From: Massilia sp. Root133
GTDB taxonomy: Bacteria > Pseudomonadota > Gammaproteobacteria > Burkholderiales > Burkholderiaceae_D
DNA: 64,000 nucleotides
Assembly: GCF_001426525.1 (NCBI RefSeq)
Contig: NZ_LMEW01000035.1
Span: 62,001-126,000 of the forward strand
Direction: 5' to 3'
A program made the position numbers and the translations under genes. Positions 60,414-64,000 of the stretch are shown piece after piece. Every line of letters starts with the position of its first letter. The first letter of the stretch is position 1. Under the pieces are notes generated by a model, which ran no database searches, had not been told where the DNA came from, and was given only the letters and a program-made list of their open reading frames with translations.

Positions 60414-61115
60414 TCAAAACGCCACTTCGACCATCCCGCCGCTCCGCGCCGTGCCGCTCACGACCGAGCCGGATGGCGTGCGCACCTGCACGATCTGGCC
60501 GTCGCTGGCGTTGCCGATGGCCTTGCCTTCGGCTGATACTGAAAATCCATTTCCACTAGTAACCAGGCGTACGGCCTGGCCTTGCTGCACGACGGGCCGG
60601 CTGCGCAGCGTGTCCAGGCGCAACGGCGTGCCGGCCACCAGCGACACGGTCGGGGTGCGGCCGATCGCCTGGGCCATGTCGGTGATGATGCCGTTCGGCA
60701 TGGCGGCAATGTCGCCTTTCATCAACACGAGCTGGCTCTGCTCGATCGGCTGGCCCTGGGCCAGGGGCAGTGCGGCGGCCACGTAGTCGGCCTGCACGTT
60801 CACCTGCGCCTGCACGAAGAGCGTCCAGTTCGACGGCGCCGTGCAGCGCACGCCCACGGTCGTCTTGCCCCAGGCGCGCGCGCCCGGCTGCAGGAACGCT
60901 TCCGGCGCGGGGCAGGCGGCCAGCGCCGTGCGGGCGTCGATCGCGCCCACTTTCACCGTCACGGTGCCGGGCAGGCCGGCCGTCTGCGTCCGCAGGAATT
61001 GCTCGACGACGGTGCGCAGGGTGTTGACGTTCTGACGGCCGCCAGCGGGCGTCGTCTGCGCGTGCGCCAGCGCGGCGGCGCCGATGAGCAGGGCGGTAAT
61101 GAGCGTGCGTTTCAT
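60414..61115 (-). CDS. flgA: flagellar basal body P-ring formation chaperone FlgA
   Basis: A 233-residue periplasmic chaperone for FlgI. A Sec signal peptide (MKRTLITALLIGAAALAHA, cleaved before QTTP) is followed by an N-terminal part and a C-terminal SAF-type domain (about 110-233; TPLRLDTLRSRPVVQQGQAV and the final VRTPSGSVVSGTARSGGMVE). It is divergent from flgB. It ends upstream of the flgM promoter. Confidence 0.92.
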   Translation of the reverse strand: MKRTLITALLIGAAALAHAQTTPAGGRQNVNTLRTVVEQFLRTQTAGLPGTVTVKVGAIDARTALAACPAPEAFLQPGARAWGKTTVGVRCTAPSNWTLFVQAQVNVQADYVAAALPLAQGQPIEQSQLVLMKGDIAAMPNGIITDMAQAIGRTPTVSLVAGTPLRLDTLRSRPVVQQGQAVRLVTSGNGFSVSAEGKAIGNASDGQIVQVRTPSGSVVSGTARSGGMVEVAF

Positions 61116-61279
61116 GAATAAGTGAGCGATACGGTTTTTTGCGACGGTGCCATCTTAGGTCCGGCACGCCGCCATCGAATCGCCGAATAGCCGGGTTTTG
61201 GGTCGCTTTATTGCCCGATTGGAAGAGTTCGCCGGTCCGTATGATCCATCCTGTCCACCACCCCATGCCTGGAGTAATC

Positions 61280-61708
61280 ATGATCGGCAAACTCGACGAG
61301 TACCTGCGTTTCAATGAAACCGCGCTGAGCCTGCGCTCGCAGCGCCAGGAATTGCTCGCCTCGAACATCGCCAACGCGGACACGCCGAACTTCAAGGCGC
61401 GCGACATCGATTTCTCCAGCGCGCTGCAGGGTGCGCTGGCCCGCGCGACGAACACGGGGCCGCTGAACACGACGGCCGCCGCCCATTATCCGAACGGCCA
61501 GGCGGCCGCCGACGGCAAGACGCTGGGCGACGGCGCCACGCCCGTGCTGTACCGCACGGTGACGCAGGGCGCGGTCGACGGCAACACGGTCGACATGGAC
61601 ACGGAACGCACCCAGTTCGCCGACAACGCGCTGCGCTACGAAGCCGGCATCACGATGATCAACCAGCAGATCCGCAATATGCTCGCGGCCATCCAGGGAG
61701 GCCAGTAA
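61280..61708 (+). CDS. flgB: flagellar basal body rod protein FlgB
   Basis: A 142-residue proximal rod subunit. ASNIANADTPNFKARDIDF is the flagellar rod signature. The C-terminal helix (NQQIRNMLAAIQGGQ) pairs with the N-terminal helix in the rod. GGAG lies 5 bases before the ATG at 61280. It opens the flgBCDE operon. Confidence 0.94.
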   Translation: MIGKLDEYLRFNETALSLRSQRQELLASNIANADTPNFKARDIDFSSALQGALARATNTGPLNTTAAAHYPNGQAAADGKTLGDGATPVLYRTVTQGAVDGNTVDMDTERTQFADNALRYEAGITMINQQIRNMLAAIQGGQ

Positions 61709-61710
61709 TC

Positions 61711-62109
61711 ATGTCCTTGTTTAATGTCTTCAACGTGGCCGGTTCGGCGATGAGCGCCCAGGCGCAGCGCCTGAACACGACGGCCAGCAATCTCGCCAAC
61801 GCCGACAGCGCGACGAGCGCCACGGGCGAAGCCTACCGCGCCAAGCAGGTCGTGTTCGAGGCCGTCCCGATGGACAGCGGCACGGGCGTCAAGGTGCGCG
61901 AAGTGGTCGAGGATGCCTCGCCCCTGAAGCAGGTGTACGACCCCAAGAATCCCCTCGCCGACGACAAGGGCTATGTGGCCATGCCCAACGTGAACGTGGT
62001 CGACGAGATGGTCAACATGCTGTCGGCGTCGCGCTCGTACCAGACGAACGTCGAGACCATGAACGCGGCCAAGACCATGCTGCTCAAGACACTGACCCTC
62101 GGCCAGTAA
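61711..62109 (+). CDS. flgC: flagellar basal body rod protein FlgC
   Basis: A 132-residue rod subunit with the signature TASNLANADSATSATGEAYR and the C-terminal VDEMVNMLSASRSYQTNVE. It starts 2 bases after flgB and so is co-translated with it. Confidence 0.95.
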   Translation: MSLFNVFNVAGSAMSAQAQRLNTTASNLANADSATSATGEAYRAKQVVFEAVPMDSGTGVKVREVVEDASPLKQVYDPKNPLADDKGYVAMPNVNVVDEMVNMLSASRSYQTNVETMNAAKTMLLKTLTLGQ

Positions 62110-62137
62110 TCCGATCCACTCTTTCTGACACGCTCCC

Positions 62138-62845
62138 ATGGCGACCGTAACCGATACCACCAGCACCCCCATCACCGACCTGATGTCGACGATGAACGCG
62201 AAGAAGCCGACCAGCACGGACAGCGTCTCCGCCGACACCGACAAGTTCATGACCCTGCTGGTGACCCAGCTGCAGAACCAGGATCCGCTGAACCCGATGG
62301 ACAACGCCCAGATGACGAGCCAGCTCGCGCAGCTGCAGACCGTGACGGGCGTGAACAAGCTGAACACGACGCTGGAATCGCTGCAGTCCAGCTACAAGAG
62401 CTCGGAAGCGATGCAGGCGACGGGGCTGATCGGCCGCGGCGTGCTCGTCGAAGGCAGCGGTGTCACGCTGTCGAGCGGCAAGGCGATCCTGGGTGCCGAA
62501 CTGGCCACCGATGCCGACAATGTCAAGATCGTCATCAGCGATGCCAAGGGCAACGAAGTGGACACGATCGACATGGGCGCGCAGAAGGCCGGCGTCATGC
62601 CGCTCGCGTGGGACGGCGTGCCCGATCCGAAAAAGCTGGACAGCAACGGCAAGCCGGTCACGCTGGCCGATGGCAATTACACGTTCAAGGTCGTGGCGAC
62701 GCGCGGCGGCGCCGACCTGACCGACGCGAAAGGCCTGTCGTTCGACAGCGTCGCCAGCGTCACCACCAACAGCGCCGATGGCGTCAAGCTGAACCTGTCC
62801 GGCAAGGGCGCGCTCACGCTGGCCGACATCAAGCAAGTCCTCTAA
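62138..62845 (+). CDS. flgD: hook cap protein FlgD
   Basis: A 235-residue hook scaffolding protein needed for FlgE polymerisation. The N-terminal export and core part (DKFMTLLVTQLQNQDPLNPM) is the family hallmark; the C-terminal part has the FlgD Ig/tudor-like domain (about 90-220). It lies 28 bases after flgC. Confidence 0.93.
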   Translation: MATVTDTTSTPITDLMSTMNAKKPTSTDSVSADTDKFMTLLVTQLQNQDPLNPMDNAQMTSQLAQLQTVTGVNKLNTTLESLQSSYKSSEAMQATGLIGRGVLVEGSGVTLSSGKAILGAELATDADNVKIVISDAKGNEVDTIDMGAQKAGVMPLAWDGVPDPKKLDSNGKPVTLADGNYTFKVVATRGGADLTDAKGLSFDSVASVTTNSADGVKLNLSGKGALTLADIKQVL

Positions 62846-62888
62846 GCGCGGTCGGTACCGCGAAACGAACGAATAACAGGAGCACAAC

Positions 62889-64000
62889 ATGTCCTTCCAA
62901 CAAGGCCTGAGCGGCTTGAACGGCGCAGCGAAATCGCTGGACGTCATCGGCAACAACATCGCCAACTCGAGCACCGTCGGCTTCAAGGGCTCGAACACGC
63001 AATTCGCGGACGTCTACGCCCGCTCGCTGAACGGCGCGGGCGCGACCCAGGCCGGTATCGGCGTGAGCGTGGCGGCCATCGCCCAGCAGTTCACCCAGGG
63101 TAATATCGAGACGACGGCCAACCCGCTCGACATCGCGATCAACGGCGCCGGTTTCTTCCGCACCGAGATTTCGGGCACCGTCCAGTACACCCGCAACGGC
63201 CAGTTCTCGCTGGACAAGAACGGCTACATCGTCACGCCGCAGGGCGCCAACGTGACGGGCTACGGCGTCAGCCCGAACGGCCAGATCCTGGCCAGCACGC
63301 CGGCCCCGCTGAAGATCAGCACGGCCGACATGAAGCCGGTCGCGACCACCAAGGTCGATACGTCGATCAACCTGGACTCGCGCGAGACCGTCCCGACCAA
63401 CTTCCCGTTCAACGCCAACGACGCGACCACGTACAACAAGCAGGTGCCGGTCAGCGTGTACGACACCCTGGGCAACGAGCACACGATGTCGATGTTCTAC
63501 GTGAAGACGGGTTCCGGCACCTGGGACGTGTATGCCGGCGCCGACGGCACCGAGCTCACCAACGTCAACGTGGCCAAGGCCGCCACAGGCAACGCGGCGG
63601 CACAGACGGCGCGCGACGCGTGGACCGCGGCCACGAAGGCATCGCCGCAGGATCCGGCCGCCATCGCCGCCGCGCTGGCCGGCTATGCCGCCGCCGCGTC
63701 CGCGGCCGTCAGCGGTGCCGCGGGCACGGCCGGTGCCACCGCGGCCACCGTCACCGCCATCCAGACCGCCGCCACCGACGCGGGCAACACGGCCGGCTAC
63801 ACGCCTGACCAGGTCGACAAGGACATCGCCGCCGCCGTGTCCGTGCCGTCGGTCCCGATCGGCACGCTGAAGTTCGACTCGAACGGCGCGCTGTCGGCCG
63901 CCCTGATGTCGCCGCAGACGCTGCCGCTGGCCGTGACCTTCCCGGTCTATCCGGCGACGGGCGCCAAGGAAACCCTGTCGATCAAGCTCGGCTTCAACGG
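62889..64000 (+). CDS. flgE: flagellar hook protein FlgE, 3' end missing
   Basis: The hook subunit, running off the window after 370 codons. The N-terminus MSFQQGLSGLNGAAKSLDVI and the motif IGNNIANSSTVGFKGSNTQF are typical, followed by the conserved PLDIAINGAGFF and the D1 region QFSLDKNGYIVTPQG. Residues ~229-315 form an unusual Ala-rich block (NAAAQTARDAWTAATKASPQ, then AALAGYAAAASAAVSGAAG) in the surface-exposed, variable region. The 3' end is outside the window. Confidence 0.93.
   Translation, partial: MSFQQGLSGLNGAAKSLDVIGNNIANSSTVGFKGSNTQFADVYARSLNGAGATQAGIGVSVAAIAQQFTQGNIETTANPLDIAINGAGFFRTEISGTVQYTRNGQFSLDKNGYIVTPQGANVTGYGVSPNGQILASTPAPLKISTADMKPVATTKVDTSINLDSRETVPTNFPFNANDATTYNKQVPVSVYDTLGNEHTMSMFYVKTGSGTWDVYAGADGTELTNVNVAKAATGNAAAQTARDAWTAATKASPQDPAAIAAALAGYAAAASAAVSGAAGTAGATAATVTAIQTAATDAGNTAGYTPDQVDKDIAAAVSVPSVPIGTLKFDSNGALSAALMSPQTLPLAVTFPVYPATGAKETLSIKLGFN

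Noticed and set aside
1..64000. tRNA, rRNA, CRISPR arrays, insertion sequences or an integrase
   Set aside because: No cloverleaf with a TTCGA-type T-loop, regularly spaced direct repeats, transposase or integrase motifs were seen.

Overview
The window is GC-rich chromosomal DNA, probably from a betaproteobacterium of the Oxalobacteraceae type (Massilia, Duganella or Herbaspirillum-like). The divergent rne/rluC pair, the rluC-HAD-Rieske-sppA run and the flhF-flhG-fliA-motC-motD order all suggest this. The genus is an inference; no rRNA or tRNA gene is present to anchor it.

Layout. 1-19.6 kb is housekeeping: the 3' part of rmuC, a cyclopropane fatty acid synthase, an HPP/CBS membrane protein with a LysR regulator, a minus-strand block (VOC protein, chromate transporter chrA, moaA, and a natural mobA-moeA fusion), RNase E, rluC, a HAD phosphatase, a Rieske protein, sppA, a candidate small RNA facing an orphan gene, rsuA and an outer-membrane phospholipase A.

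19.7-39 kb is a visibly AT-richer, probably acquired, Wzx/Wzy-type surface polysaccharide locus. It contains a beta-helix exported protein, a Wza-like exporter, a Wzz-like co-polymerase, Wzx, Wzy and two glycosyltransferases. Its sugar genes cover two nucleotide sugars: pseudaminic acid (pseC, F, G, I, H) and UDP-L-FucNAc (capE, F, G with wbuB and wbuC). No separate pseB is present, and the CapE-type dehydratase makes the same first intermediate, so it may feed both pathways. Next come an unusual YjbH beta-barrel/PAP2 phosphatase fusion, the dTDP-L-rhamnose genes rmlBDAC and a small YjbE-like secreted protein.

46-64 kb is a flagellar and chemotaxis-linked region: flhB, flhA, an intervening WecA/MraY-type transferase and small membrane protein, flhF, flhG (carrying an in-frame REP-type insertion), fliA, motC, motD, a hypothetical gene and a MASE3-PAS-GGDEF-EAL protein. 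Divergent flgNMA and flgBCDE follow; flgE runs off the window. A near-perfect sigma-28 promoter lies before flgM, which fits FliA control of its own anti-sigma factor.

The polysaccharide genes form a plausible Wzx/Wzy pathway: WecA-like initiation, L-FucNAc added by WbuB, a nonulosonate added by the unassigned transferase, then flipping, polymerisation and export. The most unusual elements are the YjbH-PAP2 fusion, the possible shared CapE branch point, the repeat inserted in flhG and the uncharacterised small RNA locus.
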